From positions 1 through 32,166 of the forward strand of contig NZ_JAOPWB010000016.1 in assembly GCF_025965855.1 (NCBI RefSeq): a stretch of DNA of 32,166 nucleotides, in the 5' to 3' direction. The stretch is from Mycobacterium sp. GTDB lineage: Bacteria; Actinomycetota; Actinomycetes; Mycobacteriales; Mycobacteriaceae. Numbering within the stretch: position 1 is the first letter of the stretch; each line of letters starts with the position of its first letter. The position numbers were made by a program, and so were the translations under genes. The notes under the pieces are model-generated. The model saw only the letters and a program-made list of their open reading frames with translations, did no database searches and was not told where the DNA came from. Below are positions 7,973-15,912 of the stretch, one piece after another.

Positions 7973-9232
7973 GTGAAACGACTGGCAGCCGTACTGGTGT
8001 CCGTATTGGGGTTGGCGTACACCGCCAATGGCTACCGGCCATTGACGAGGGACCGCTTCGGATCGGGCTTTGCGTTCGCCTACGGCGTGTTCGCGTCGGA
8101 GCTTCCGATGCAGACGCTCGCCGTCCAGCTGGCGGCGCAGGCGGCGGTGTCACGCCTGCTGCCGACGCGGGTACGCCGATTCAGCTGGCTGGTGGCGGCG
8201 TCGTCCTGGCTGGGGCTGCTCGGCCTGCGCCGGGCCGGGCACGGCGCCCATGAGCCGCTGACCGCCGCGCTGGACGCCGGGCTGGGCCCCGACCGCCGCA
8301 CCGAGTCCGGTGATCTTTGGCGACGACCCGCACCCGGCGGCGCGACCGCGAAGAAACCCGGCGCGGCGCGAATGCTGCGGATCTACCGCGACTACACGCA
8401 CGACGGCGACATCAGCTACGGGGAATGCGGCTCGAGGAACCATCTCGACATCTGGCGCCGGCCCGACCTCGATCGCGGCGGACGGGCTCCCGTGTTGCTG
8501 CAGGTTCCCGGCGGCGCCTGGATGGTCGGAAACAAACGGGGACAGGCACATCCGCTGATGAGCCACCTGGCCGAGCTCGGCTGGATCTGCGTCGCGATCA
8601 ACTACCGGCTCAGCCCCCGCTCCACCTGGCCCGATCACATCGTCGACGTCAAGCGAGCGATCGCGTGGACGAAAGAGCACATCGCCGAGTACGGAGGTGA
8701 CCCGGACTGGATCGCGATCACCGGTGGCTCGGCCGGCGGGCATCTGTCTTCGCTGGCCGCGCTGACCCCGAACCTTCCACGGTTCCAGCCGGGTTTCGAG
8801 GAGGCCGACACCCGCGTGCAGGCGGCCGTCCCGTTCTACGGCGTTTACGACTTCACATCGCACGACGAGCTGCATCCATTGATGGCGCCGATCGTGGCGA
8901 AGCGCGTGTTCAAGTTGGGTCAAGCCGAAGTGGCCGAGCCTTTCCGGATGGCCTCGCCGATCACCCACGTGTCCGAAGATGCGCCACCGTTTTTCGTGCT
9001 GCACGGCACCAACGATTCGCTGATCCCCGTCGAGCAGGCCCGCAGGTTTACCACGCGCTTGCGCGAGGTCAGCCGTCAACCCGTGGTGTACGCCGAATTG
9101 CCTTGCGCGCAGCACGCTTTCGACATCTTCGGGTCGGCGCGCGCCGCGCATGCCGCGGTGGCCGTCGAACAGTTCCTCGCCGAGACGTATTCGTCGCGCC
9201 GGGCTGACGCGTTGTCCGCCGTGGCGCGGTAG
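7973..9232 (+). CDS. LipO/LipM-type alpha/beta-hydrolase esterase
   Basis: A 419-aa hormone-sensitive-lipase-like esterase. The N-terminal third (residues 1-110) is hydrophobic and helical and may anchor the protein in the membrane, as in mycobacterial LipC/LipM/LipO/LipQ proteins of about this length. The catalytic domain shows an oxyanion-type PGGAWMVGNK, nucleophile Ser253 in GGSAGGH, Asp348 in GTNDSLIP and His381 in CAQHAFD. The substrate is probably an acyl or lipid ester; which one cannot be read from the sequence. The GTG start has AAAGGA a few bases upstream. The gene lies 36 bases after the KimA-like gene on the same strand and converges with the GAP-family gene, the stops being 15 bases apart. 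Confidence 0.88.
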   Translation: MKRLAAVLVSVLGLAYTANGYRPLTRDRFGSGFAFAYGVFASELPMQTLAVQLAAQAAVSRLLPTRVRRFSWLVAASSWLGLLGLRRAGHGAHEPLTAALDAGLGPDRRTESGDLWRRPAPGGATAKKPGAARMLRIYRDYTHDGDISYGECGSRNHLDIWRRPDLDRGGRAPVLLQVPGGAWMVGNKRGQAHPLMSHLAELGWICVAINYRLSPRSTWPDHIVDVKRAIAWTKEHIAEYGGDPDWIAITGGSAGGHLSSLAALTPNLPRFQPGFEEADTRVQAAVPFYGVYDFTSHDELHPLMAPIVAKRVFKLGQAEVAEPFRMASPITHVSEDAPPFFVLHGTNDSLIPVEQARRFTTRLREVSRQPVVYAELPCAQHAFDIFGSARAAHAAVAVEQFLAETYSSRRADALSAVAR

Positions 9233-9247
9233 GCGACCGGGCGGCTC

Positions 9248-9928
9248 TTACATCCCCGCCGCGCCGACCGCGAGCAGGACGCACCCGACCGCAGCCAGCA
9301 GAGCGGTGACCTCGATTCGGCGACGCGAACGGATCCAGTCGTGCAGCGCCGCCATCGAGTTGCGCGTTGCCTGGGGCGCCAGAAGATAAGCAAGGAGTGG
9401 AATCTCCACGAGGGCGAAGGCCACGGCGTTGAACACCAGCAGCGCGCCGACCTGCGTCATGGCCGCGGCGCCCGAGGCCAGAATGACGGCCAGCGCGCCC
9501 AGGTAGTCGACCGACGGCAGCGCGATCCCGAGGCCGGCGACTGTCGCCACCCACGGGGACCGCCCACTCACCAGTCGATGGGCGCGCGTCGCAAACGCTC
9601 CCGGCCCGGCCGCGCGGTTGCGCGTCAGGACCAGTGCGGCGGCGGCCGACAGCGCCAGCACGCCGATGAAGATCTGCACCCTCGGCAGCGTGAAGTACGT
9701 CGACCACAGCAGCGTGCGCCGCAAGACGAACAAGACGACCAGCCCCACGCTCATGCCCATCGCGAAGCCGCCGCACAGGAACGCGAGCAGTTGCAGCATC
9801 GGCCTGGGTCGGTTCAACATCAGCACCGTCATGCCGACCCGGAACGGTTCGAGGCTCACGGCGACGGCCATCACGAGGATGGTGATCCACATGGCGGGCC
9901 AGGTTACCGTCTTGCCTGCGGCCTGCAT
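9248..9928 (-). CDS. GAP/Sap-family small integral membrane protein
   Basis: A 226-aa polytopic membrane protein with about six hydrophobic segments. It fits the mycobacterial GAP family (GPL-addressing protein Gap; sulfolipid-1-addressing protein Sap), recognised from the N-terminal pattern MAVAVSLEPFRVGMTVLML followed by NRPRPMLQLLAFLCGG. Family members help glycolipids reach the cell surface by an unknown mechanism. The ATG at 9928 is preceded by GGAGG five bases away; the much longer open frame upstream is a shadow of the next gene. It follows the YeiH-type transporter by only 14 bases, so they are one operon. A role in exporting a sulfated or trehalose-based lipid is suggested by the neighbours but not shown. 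Confidence 0.8.
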   Translation of the reverse strand: MQAAGKTVTWPAMWITILVMAVAVSLEPFRVGMTVLMLNRPRPMLQLLAFLCGGFAMGMSVGLVVLFVLRRTLLWSTYFTLPRVQIFIGVLALSAAAALVLTRNRAAGPGAFATRAHRLVSGRSPWVATVAGLGIALPSVDYLGALAVILASGAAAMTQVGALLVFNAVAFALVEIPLLAYLLAPQATRNSMAALHDWIRSRRRIEVTALLAAVGCVLLAVGAAGM

Positions 9929-9942
9929 GACGGCCTCCGGGC

Positions 9943-11070
9943 TTAGCTCGTTACGCCCCAATGCAAGACGCGAGAGGTGAGCAGGACAAGCCCCAGGGAG
10001 ACCGACGCGACGACGGTGAGCCCGATGATCGCGACGACGAGGGGGCGCCACCCGGTGCGCGCGATTTGCCGGATGTCGGTGGTCAGCCCGACCCCGGCGA
10101 AGGTCAGCAGGAACGCCCACTTCGACACGTTGGCCAGGTTCGTCGTCTGACCCTTGCTCAGCCAGCCGGCGGTCGCGATCGCCGAGACGGCAAGGAAGCC
10201 GAGCACGAATTTCGGGAACTTCTCCCAGACGAAGGCGGCCTTGGCCTTGGCGCCGGGAGCGATCTCGTCGGCCTGTCCGCGGGCGGCCCAATACAGCGCG
10301 AATCCCAGGACGACGAAGCCGATCAGCGCGTTGCGGGTGGACTTCACCAGCACGGCGATCTTGCCGGCGTGTTCGGAGAACAGGTAACCGGTGGCGGTGG
10401 TTTCGGCGGTGTTGTCGACGGCGAGGCCCGCCCACAGGCCGAATTCGTAATTGGTGAGCCCGATGAGGTGTCCCAACGGTGGCAACGCGAACAGCCCGAC
10501 CGCACCCAATGCGAGGATCGCCGCGATCGCGTAGCTGACGTCGGCGTTGCGGGCCCGGATCGCGCCCTTGGCGGCCACGATCGCGGACACGCCACAGATC
10601 GAGGTGCCGATCGCCAGCAGCGAGCCCAACTTGCCCGACAGCCCGAATGCGCGGGCGACGACGAGAATGATGGTTCCCGCGACCACCATGTCCACCAGGA
10701 TCTGTACCAAACTGGTGGCTCCGAGCTTGGCGATATCGCCGAGCACGAATCGCGAACCCAGGGCCACGATCCCGACCTTGAGCCAAAACTGGTAGGTCAG
10801 CACGCCGGCGCGGAATATCCGATGCAGACCAACGGTGTTGGTGATGAGCAGTCCAATCACGATGGCCCACAACACATATTCGATGTCGGGCACCGTCCAG
10901 TGGTGGTGTTTGGCCAGTGTGTTCCACCAGGTCTGTGCATACTTGCCCAGCACGCCCACCGCGATCAGCAGGAGGATGCCGGGTACATAGTCGAGCGGGC
11001 GGCCGCTGGCGAAGGCGGCCTCAGCCGATTTCTCCTCAGCTTCGTCGGGTCGCAGGCTTACGGTGCTCAC
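9943..11070 (-). CDS. YeiH/COG2855-family putative sulfate exporter
   Basis: A 375-aa membrane protein with about ten hydrophobic segments, of the conserved family usually annotated as putative sulfate exporter (Pfam Cons_hypoth698). Recognisable stretches are [51 protein letters not shown] and a C-terminal [10 protein letters not shown]. The biochemical activity of this family is poorly proven; E. coli YeiH is tied to sulfite and sulfur responses. The start was set at GTG 11070, because the stop of a small upstream ORF is four bases away and suggests translational coupling; ATG 11100 is an alternative ten codons earlier. The gene sits in a minus-strand set after stf0 and before the GAP-like gene. 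Confidence 0.8.
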   Translation of the reverse strand: MSTVSLRPDEAEEKSAEAAFASGRPLDYVPGILLLIAVGVLGKYAQTWWNTLAKHHHWTVPDIEYVLWAIVIGLLITNTVGLHRIFRAGVLTYQFWLKVGIVALGSRFVLGDIAKLGATSLVQILVDMVVAGTIILVVARAFGLSGKLGSLLAIGTSICGVSAIVAAKGAIRARNADVSYAIAAILALGAVGLFALPPLGHLIGLTNYEFGLWAGLAVDNTAETTATGYLFSEHAGKIAVLVKSTRNALIGFVVLGFALYWAARGQADEIAPGAKAKAAFVWEKFPKFVLGFLAVSAIATAGWLSKGQTTNLANVSKWAFLLTFAGVGLTTDIRQIARTGWRPLVVAIIGLTVVASVSLGLVLLTSRVLHWGVTS

Positions 11071-11074
11071 GGCA

Positions 11075-11206
11075 TCACCAGGGAATCTTCGGGAGCGCAT
11101 CGGCGACCGCCAACGCGACGATCACACCGGCCAGCAGCGTCGCCCACCAGTCGTCACCGACCCGCTCGCGCCAGCCCCGCCACTGCGGCGTACCTGTGTC
11201 AACCAC
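11075..11206 (-). CDS. Small single-span membrane protein, probably coupled to the transporter
   Basis: A 43-aa ORF starting at GTG 11206 and ending TGA 11077-11075, four bases before the GTG of the YeiH-type transporter. It has a polar Trp/Arg-rich N-terminus ([16 protein letters not shown]), then a hydrophobic span [17 protein letters not shown] and a short tail PKIPW, so it is predicted to cross the membrane once. The tight spacing argues for translational coupling and a shared function, perhaps as an accessory subunit. No clear ribosome-binding site precedes the GTG, and the frame is open to an ATG at 11299, so the start is uncertain. I do not recognise a family. Confidence 0.5.
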   Translation of the reverse strand: MVDTGTPQWRGWRERVGDDWWATLLAGVIVALAVADALPKIPW

Positions 11207-11323
11207 GACGCAATGGTGTCGTGGCAGGGGCCCGCGACCAAGTGATTGGCTCGCGCTGAATTTAGGTCCGCGGACCGGCCGAACGCGACGGCGGCGCAAT
11301 GGCTGAGCCCGCTTTCGTCGCCG

Positions 11324-12127
11324 TCACGTCGGTAGCCCGTCTCTCTCGGCGTCCACACGATAGCGTTCCACCCACTCGTCTGAGCGTTGGTCGGCTTGGC
11401 GTTCCAGGGCCGGCCGGGGCGCCAGCAGGGGGTCGAGGCCCAACGCCTCGAGGATGCTGGCGACCACCTGAGTCAGGTTGCGCCACAACACCGGATACGG
11501 AACTTCGACCCGCTTGATGTCTTCCTCGACAAACCAGGTACGCCAGCCCTCCTCCTGGGCACGGAGCATGCTGACGACGTGAGCGATCGCCCCGGCGTGA
11601 TAGATGGCGCGCGCGTCGCGCGCTGGATCGGGCCTGCCCCGCCACACCCGCGTCTGCACCGCTCGCCAGAACGACACCGCCTGCGACACCACGTCCGGGC
11701 GGTGGACGTGAATCAGGAGCGGTTCTTCGCCGACGACGTCGCGGATCGCGGCCCGCAAGCCGTCGCCAGATCGATTCGGCAGGTCTTTCGCGCGGTTCAA
11801 CAGCAGCGGTGTTTGGTTCCACATCAACTTGCCTCCCCACACGCCGTTCGGTGTCCTCCCGACGGTGCGGATGTAGTCGCGCCAGATCTCGGCCGTCGCG
11901 AGGTCGGGCGTCCCTACGTCCAAGGGATCGAGTAAGCGCAGGATCGACTCGTCGTCCACGTCGGCGAACCACTCCCGCGGCTGGGGGGCCTGGCTCGTAC
12001 CCGGCAGGTACTGAAAAAACTCCTGCGGCTCGCCGGCCACGCCCGTCGCGCGCAGCGATTCCACGAGCAGCGTGCTGCCGCTGCGCTGGGAAGCCAGCAC
12101 CAAATATGACGACGGGCAATCTGTCAC
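11324..12127 (-). CDS. stf0: Trehalose 2-sulfotransferase Stf0
   Basis: A 267-aa PAPS-dependent sulfotransferase that transfers sulfate from PAPS to the 2-position of trehalose, the first step towards sulfolipids. The 5'-phosphosulfate loop is [17 protein letters not shown]. The sequence closely follows M. smegmatis Stf0 and M. tuberculosis Rv0295c as I remember them ([66 protein letters not shown]). GTG 12127 gives the same N-terminal length as M. smegmatis Stf0; a TTG one codon earlier is possible. It leads a minus-strand group with the small ORF (117-base gap), the YeiH-type transporter and the GAP/Sap-like protein. Product assignment is strong; the final sulfated lipid is unknown. Confidence 0.95.
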   Translation of the reverse strand: MTDCPSSYLVLASQRSGSTLLVESLRATGVAGEPQEFFQYLPGTSQAPQPREWFADVDDESILRLLDPLDVGTPDLATAEIWRDYIRTVGRTPNGVWGGKLMWNQTPLLLNRAKDLPNRSGDGLRAAIRDVVGEEPLLIHVHRPDVVSQAVSFWRAVQTRVWRGRPDPARDARAIYHAGAIAHVVSMLRAQEEGWRTWFVEEDIKRVEVPYPVLWRNLTQVVASILEALGLDPLLAPRPALERQADQRSDEWVERYRVDAERDGLPT

Positions 12128-12133
12128 CAAGGA

Positions 12134-12161
12134 AGCCTAACCGGATGGAAACCCGCTGCAA
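12134..12161 (-). promoter_or_regulatory. Candidate stf0 promoter, leaderless
   Basis: On the minus strand TTGCAG (12161-12156), a 16-base spacer and TAGGCT (12139-12134) resemble a mycobacterial SigA promoter. The -10 ends six bases before the GTG at 12127, so transcription would start at or next to the start codon. No Shine-Dalgarno sequence is visible, in keeping with a leaderless mRNA. Confidence 0.4.
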
Positions 12162-12299
12162 GACATTGAATTGGCTTCATGCTGAACATAACTATTGCGG
12201 GTAACCGACTGCTGTTCGGCTCTCACGGCGCGGCGGCGCGTGCCGGGTGCGATGATTACCGTCCGAACGCACTCAATTTCCGGCGGGAGAGACGGCATC

Positions 12300-12604
12300 G
12301 TGCAGCAATCCGTCAAAGAGGCGGCCCGCCGGATCATCTGGCGGGCCGACCGCGGCAGGACCGCCGATCTCCGTCGGCGGTTCGTGGCGCTGGATCCGGT
12401 GAGCGTGCAGGGGTTCCGTAATCATCTGCTCGCGAACTGGTCGACCAATGCCTACTGGGATTCCGAGGTCGGGCGCCACGACATCGACGAGCACACCGTT
12501 GGACGCCTGATCTACGACCGGCACGAATACGTGCCCTGGCTCAACGAACTCCGGCCCCTGGACGGGCCCGGGTGTTCGAGATCGGCTGCGGGACGGGGTC
12601 ATAA
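12300..12604 (+). pseudogene. 5' fragment of a class I SAM-dependent methyltransferase
   Basis: The N-terminal about 90 residues of a methyltransferase, from GTG 12300 (GGGAGAG upstream): VQQSVKEAARRIIWRA, then LLANWSTNAYWDSEVGRHD and EYVPWLNELRPLDG. A one-base loss near 12567-12568 shifts the frame. In the next frame the sequence resumes as RVFEIGCGTGS, the SAM-binding motif I, and then ends at TAA 12602. Nothing of the remaining catalytic domain follows; instead the DNA becomes the 3' end of the convergent pruC gene. The gene is therefore both frameshifted and cut off at a rearrangement junction near 12600. Its original substrate cannot be told. Confidence 0.75.
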
Positions 12605-14196
12605 GCGGAGCGCTCCGTCACGCGCAATCCCAGCGAAAGCAGCAGCCGCACGTCGGGATCCGAGAGCGAGGTCCCAAGCAATTTCTCGATCCGTCGCACC
12701 CGGTAGCGGACGGTGTTGGGATGCACCTGAAGCGCCCGCGCGGCGGCGCCGATGTCGCCGAAGCTGTCCAGGTAAGCCCGCAACGTGTCAATCAGCAGTG
12801 GATCTCCCGCCCGCAGGTCGCGTATCCGCGGATCGACCAGTCGCTCGTGGGCGCCGACCAGGGTGACGATCTCATCGAGCAAGACGGTGGTCCGCGCCTC
12901 GGCCAGCGTGGTCACCAGTCCCAAAATCGGATGCCGCTCCGCGCTGTCGAGCACGCGGTCCACCTCCGTGCGCGCGGCGGCGACCTCGGCCAGACCACCG
13001 ATCGGCGCGGCGATGGCCGCCCGCAGCTCGACGCCGAGTTCGGTGCGCAGGGCGCCGACCGTGCCGCGCACCCACGAGGTGACCGACCGGGTGGGCGCCG
13101 TCTGCGGCAGCAGCACATAAATGCGCGAGCCATGTGACGCGACTTGAGCGTCACGGCGAAAAGCGCTGGCGCTCAACGCCAAGACGTCGGCCAGCCGTGG
13201 ATGACGCTGCGTGGTGTCCGGCGTGTCCCAGCCGATCAGCGCGGCGGCGCCGTCGGCGGCGAGGCCGAGTTCGCGGGCGATCGTGGCCGCGCCGGCGGGC
13301 TCGCCGTCCGTGAGACCGAGGAGGTGCTGCACCCGGCGCGCATGCGTGGACGGCCGGGCCGCCAGCCGAAACATGATCCGCGCGGCCAGGACCGCCGCAC
13401 CGCGCAACATCTCGTCGGCGTCGTCGGCCAGCGGCTGCGAGCCTTGCTGCACCCAGATGGTGCCGGCGAACGCCGGCGGCCGGCGCGCACCGGCCGGTGG
13501 CTGGTGGACGCCGATCGCCAGCCGTGGGCGCAGGCCCAGTTCCGGACGCTCGGCCACGCGCACCACCTCGCCGCTGGACCGCAACGCATCGAAGATGCCC
13601 CATTGACCGATCCACTCCAGGTGCTCGGGCGGGCCGGCGCGACCCAGGATGGAAAGGCGGCGCAGCTCGTCGGCTTCGTCGTTCGAGGCCGAATAGGCGA
13701 GGACGTGCGACTGCGCGTTTTCGATGCTGACCATGCCGTGGATGCGGTCGGCCAGCGACTGCGCCAGGCCGAACAGGTCGGTGCCCGAATCATCGACCGG
13801 GTCGCCGCCGTCGCCGTGATGCTCCAAGACGTGGTTGACCAACTGGTAGAGCCGCTCCCACCGCGCCCGCGGTTCCACGGCCACCACCGCCGACCCGGCC
13901 GCGACCGCCGTCGCCACCAGGGCGTTGGACGGCTCTTTGGCGAAGATGGCCACCGGCACGCGCTCGCGCGCCTGCTTGTCCACCCAGCGCAGAGCCTCGT
14001 CGTCGGCGACCCCCAGCAGGAAGAAGACGTCGGCCGAGCCGGCCGCCGCGGCCAGGCCCAGCCGCACATCGTCGGAATCGATCAGCGCCGCCGATCCCAC
14101 CGGAAGGTCGAGGCCCCGCGGGGCGTCGACCAGGCTGACCAGCGTCGCGTCCAGCGCGAGCAACAGCTGACCCAGGCCGACGCGCGCGGTTTGCAT
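12541..14196 (-). CDS. pruC: PucR-family regulator of proline catabolism (PruC)
   Basis: A 551-aa PucR/CdaR-type activator, orthologue of Rv1186c (538 aa), described in mycobacteria as the proline-responsive regulator of pruA and pruB. An N-terminal PucR-type sensory region and a middle GGDEF-like region are followed by a C-terminal HTH_30 domain (FGDIGAAARALQVHPNTVRY, then RVRRIEKLLG). It is divergent from pruA with only 84 bases between start codons, as expected for a local activator. The last about 20 residues (after LSLGLRVTERS) are encoded by the antisense of the methyltransferase fragment, so the natural C-terminus seems to have been replaced by read-through tail at the junction. The ATG 14196 has no good ribosome-binding site and may be leaderless. 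Confidence 0.9.
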   Translation of the reverse strand: MQTARVGLGQLLLALDATLVSLVDAPRGLDLPVGSAALIDSDDVRLGLAAAAGSADVFFLLGVADDEALRWVDKQARERVPVAIFAKEPSNALVATAVAAGSAVVAVEPRARWERLYQLVNHVLEHHGDGGDPVDDSGTDLFGLAQSLADRIHGMVSIENAQSHVLAYSASNDEADELRRLSILGRAGPPEHLEWIGQWGIFDALRSSGEVVRVAERPELGLRPRLAIGVHQPPAGARRPPAFAGTIWVQQGSQPLADDADEMLRGAAVLAARIMFRLAARPSTHARRVQHLLGLTDGEPAGAATIARELGLAADGAAALIGWDTPDTTQRHPRLADVLALSASAFRRDAQVASHGSRIYVLLPQTAPTRSVTSWVRGTVGALRTELGVELRAAIAAPIGGLAEVAAARTEVDRVLDSAERHPILGLVTTLAEARTTVLLDEIVTLVGAHERLVDPRIRDLRAGDPLLIDTLRAYLDSFGDIGAAARALQVHPNTVRYRVRRIEKLLGTSLSDPDVRLLLSLGLRVTERSAYDPVPQPISNTRARPGAGVR

Positions 14197-14204
14197 ATTG
14201 TCGG

Positions 14205-14210
14205 ATCTTA
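14205..14210 (-). promoter_or_regulatory. Candidate -10 of pruC, near-leaderless
   Basis: TAAGAT on the minus strand ends eight bases before the pruC ATG. This fits the TANNNT -10 pattern and a transcript starting at or next to the start codon. No convincing -35 is visible, as expected for an activated or weak promoter. Confidence 0.3.
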
Positions 14211-14225
14211 CTACCCGTGGCCCTT

Positions 14226-14252
14226 GTTCCTGTCCGATCGGCTAATAGGAAC
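14226..14252. promoter_or_regulatory. Candidate PruC operator between pruC and pruA
   Basis: GTTCCT (14226-14231) and AGGAAC (14247-14252) form an exact inverted repeat spaced by 15 bases, enclosing an 8-base palindrome CCGATCGG (14234-14241). It lies in the 84-base divergent region, 28 bases before the pruA ATG and 30 bases from the pruC ATG. This is the expected location for the activator's binding site; assignment to PruC is inference. Confidence 0.4.
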
Positions 14253-14280
14253 GGGCCCCGCGCCGGGGATCCTTGGCAGC

Positions 14281-15912
14281 ATGGACGCGATCACCCAGGT
14301 GCCGACGCCGGCCAACGAGCCGATCCATGACTACGCGCCGAAATCCCCGGAACGCACTCGCCTACTCGCCGAGTTGAGCGCTCTGGCCGACGATGCGATC
14401 GACCTCCCGCACGTCATCGGCGGCAACCATCGGATGGGCGACGGCGAGCGGATCGACGTCGTCCAGCCGCACCGGCACGCCGCGAAGCTGGGCACCCTGA
14501 CCAACGCCGTGCACGCCGACGCGACGGCGGCCATCGAGGCGGCGATGGTAGCGAAGGACGCCTGGGCGGCGATGCCTTTCGACGAGCGCGCCGCGGTGTT
14601 CCTGCGGGCCGCCGACCTGCTGGCCGGGCCGTGGCGGGAGAAGATCGCGGCCGCGACGATGCTCGGCCAATCCAAGTCCGTCTACCAGGCCGAGATCGAC
14701 TCGCCGTGCGAGCAGGTCGACTTCTGGCGGTTCAACGTGGCGTTCGCCCGGCAGATCCTGGCCCAGCAGCCGATCAGCGGACCCGGCGAGTGGAACCGCA
14801 GCGACTACCGCCCGCTGGACGGCTTCGTCTACGCGATCACGCCGTTCAACTTCACCTCGATCGCGGGCAACCTGCCCACCGCGCCGGCGCTGATGGGCAA
14901 CACGGTCGTGTGGAAGCCGTCGATCACCCAGACCCTGTCGGCGTATCTGACCATGCAACTGCTCGAGGAGGCGGGGCTGCCGCCCGGGGTCATCAACCTG
15001 GTCACCGGCGACGGCTTCGCGGTTTCCGATGTGGCACTGGCCGATCCCCGGCTGGCCGGCATTCACTTCACCGGGTCGACATCCACCTTCCAGCACTTGT
15101 GGCAGCAGGTGGGCGCCAATATCGGCCGCTACCAAAGCTACCCGCGGCTGGTCGGCGAGACCGGCGGCAAGGACTTCGTGGTGGCACACGCCTCGGCGCG
15201 GCCGGATGTGTTGCGCACGGCCCTGATTCGCGGTGCGTACGACTACCAGGGCCAGAAATGCTCGGCGGCGTCGCGGGCGTTCGTCGCGCATTCGGTATGG
15301 CAGCGCATGGGCGACACCTTCCTGGGCGAGACCGCCGCACTGCGTTACGGCGACGTCACTGACCTGACCAACTACGGCGGCGCGCTGATCGACCGGCGCG
15401 CGTTCATCAAGAACGTCGACGCCATCGAGCGCGCGAAGGGCGCGCCGGGGATGACCGTCGCGGTGGGGGGCGAATACGACGACAGCGTCGGCTATTTCGT
15501 GCGGCCCACGGTGTTGCTGTCCGACGACCCGACCGACGAGGCTTTCGCCACTGAGTACTTCGGGCCGCTGCTGTCGGTGCATGTCTACCCCGACAATCAG
15601 TACGAACGGATCCTCGACGTCATCGACAGCGGATCTCGCTACGCGCTGACCGGCGCCGTCATCGCCGACGACCGCGCGGCCGTGCTGACCGCGCACGACC
15701 GGCTGCGGTTCGCAGCGGGGAACTTCTATGTCAACGACAAGCCGACCGGGGCGGTGGTCGGGCGCCAGCCGTTCGGCGGTTCGCGTGGATCGGGCACCAA
15801 CGACAAGGCCGGATCGGTGCTGAACCTGTTGCGCTGGACGTCGGCTCGCACCATCAAGGAGACGTTCGTCCCGGCCACCGATCACACCTACCCGCACATG
15901 GCGGCCGACTGA
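14281..15912 (+). CDS. pruA: 1-Pyrroline-5-carboxylate (glutamate semialdehyde) dehydrogenase PruA
   Basis: A 543-aa NAD-dependent aldehyde dehydrogenase, the same length as Rv1187 (also annotated rocA). It oxidises glutamate-gamma-semialdehyde/P5C to glutamate, the second step of proline catabolism. Visible are the PFNFTSIAGN motif (oxyanion Asn), FTGSTSTF (NAD site), general base Glu293 in GETGGKD and nucleophile Cys327 in GQKCSAASR. The start at ATG 14281 gives the family N-terminus; the open frame reaching back over pruC is a shadow. It overlaps pruB by one base (TGATG), so the two are translationally coupled. Regulation is expected from the divergent PruC. Confidence 0.96.
   Translation: MDAITQVPTPANEPIHDYAPKSPERTRLLAELSALADDAIDLPHVIGGNHRMGDGERIDVVQPHRHAAKLGTLTNAVHADATAAIEAAMVAKDAWAAMPFDERAAVFLRAADLLAGPWREKIAAATMLGQSKSVYQAEIDSPCEQVDFWRFNVAFARQILAQQPISGPGEWNRSDYRPLDGFVYAITPFNFTSIAGNLPTAPALMGNTVVWKPSITQTLSAYLTMQLLEEAGLPPGVINLVTGDGFAVSDVALADPRLAGIHFTGSTSTFQHLWQQVGANIGRYQSYPRLVGETGGKDFVVAHASARPDVLRTALIRGAYDYQGQKCSAASRAFVAHSVWQRMGDTFLGETAALRYGDVTDLTNYGGALIDRRAFIKNVDAIERAKGAPGMTVAVGGEYDDSVGYFVRPTVLLSDDPTDEAFATEYFGPLLSVHVYPDNQYERILDVIDSGSRYALTGAVIADDRAAVLTAHDRLRFAAGNFYVNDKPTGAVVGRQPFGGSRGSGTNDKAGSVLNLLRWTSARTIKETFVPATDHTYPHMAAD

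Noticed and set aside
10597..10927. Upstream extension of the GAP-like gene into the transporter region
   Set aside because: The part before ATG 9928 is out of frame with the YeiH-type gene and Arg-rich. A good ribosome-binding site precedes ATG 9928.
9961..11259. 432-codon plus-strand open frame over the YeiH-type gene
   Set aside because: Asp/Gly/Arg/Gln-rich shadow of a membrane protein gene; the minus-strand product has obvious membrane segments.
13144..14280. Long N-terminal extension of pruA across pruC
   Set aside because: The extension is the antisense of pruC. The ATG at 14281 gives exactly the family length.
14362..15897. 511-codon open frame antisense to pruA
   Set aside because: High-GC shadow frame. 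It mirrors pruA codon positions, has no recognisable domain, and the sense gene is certain.
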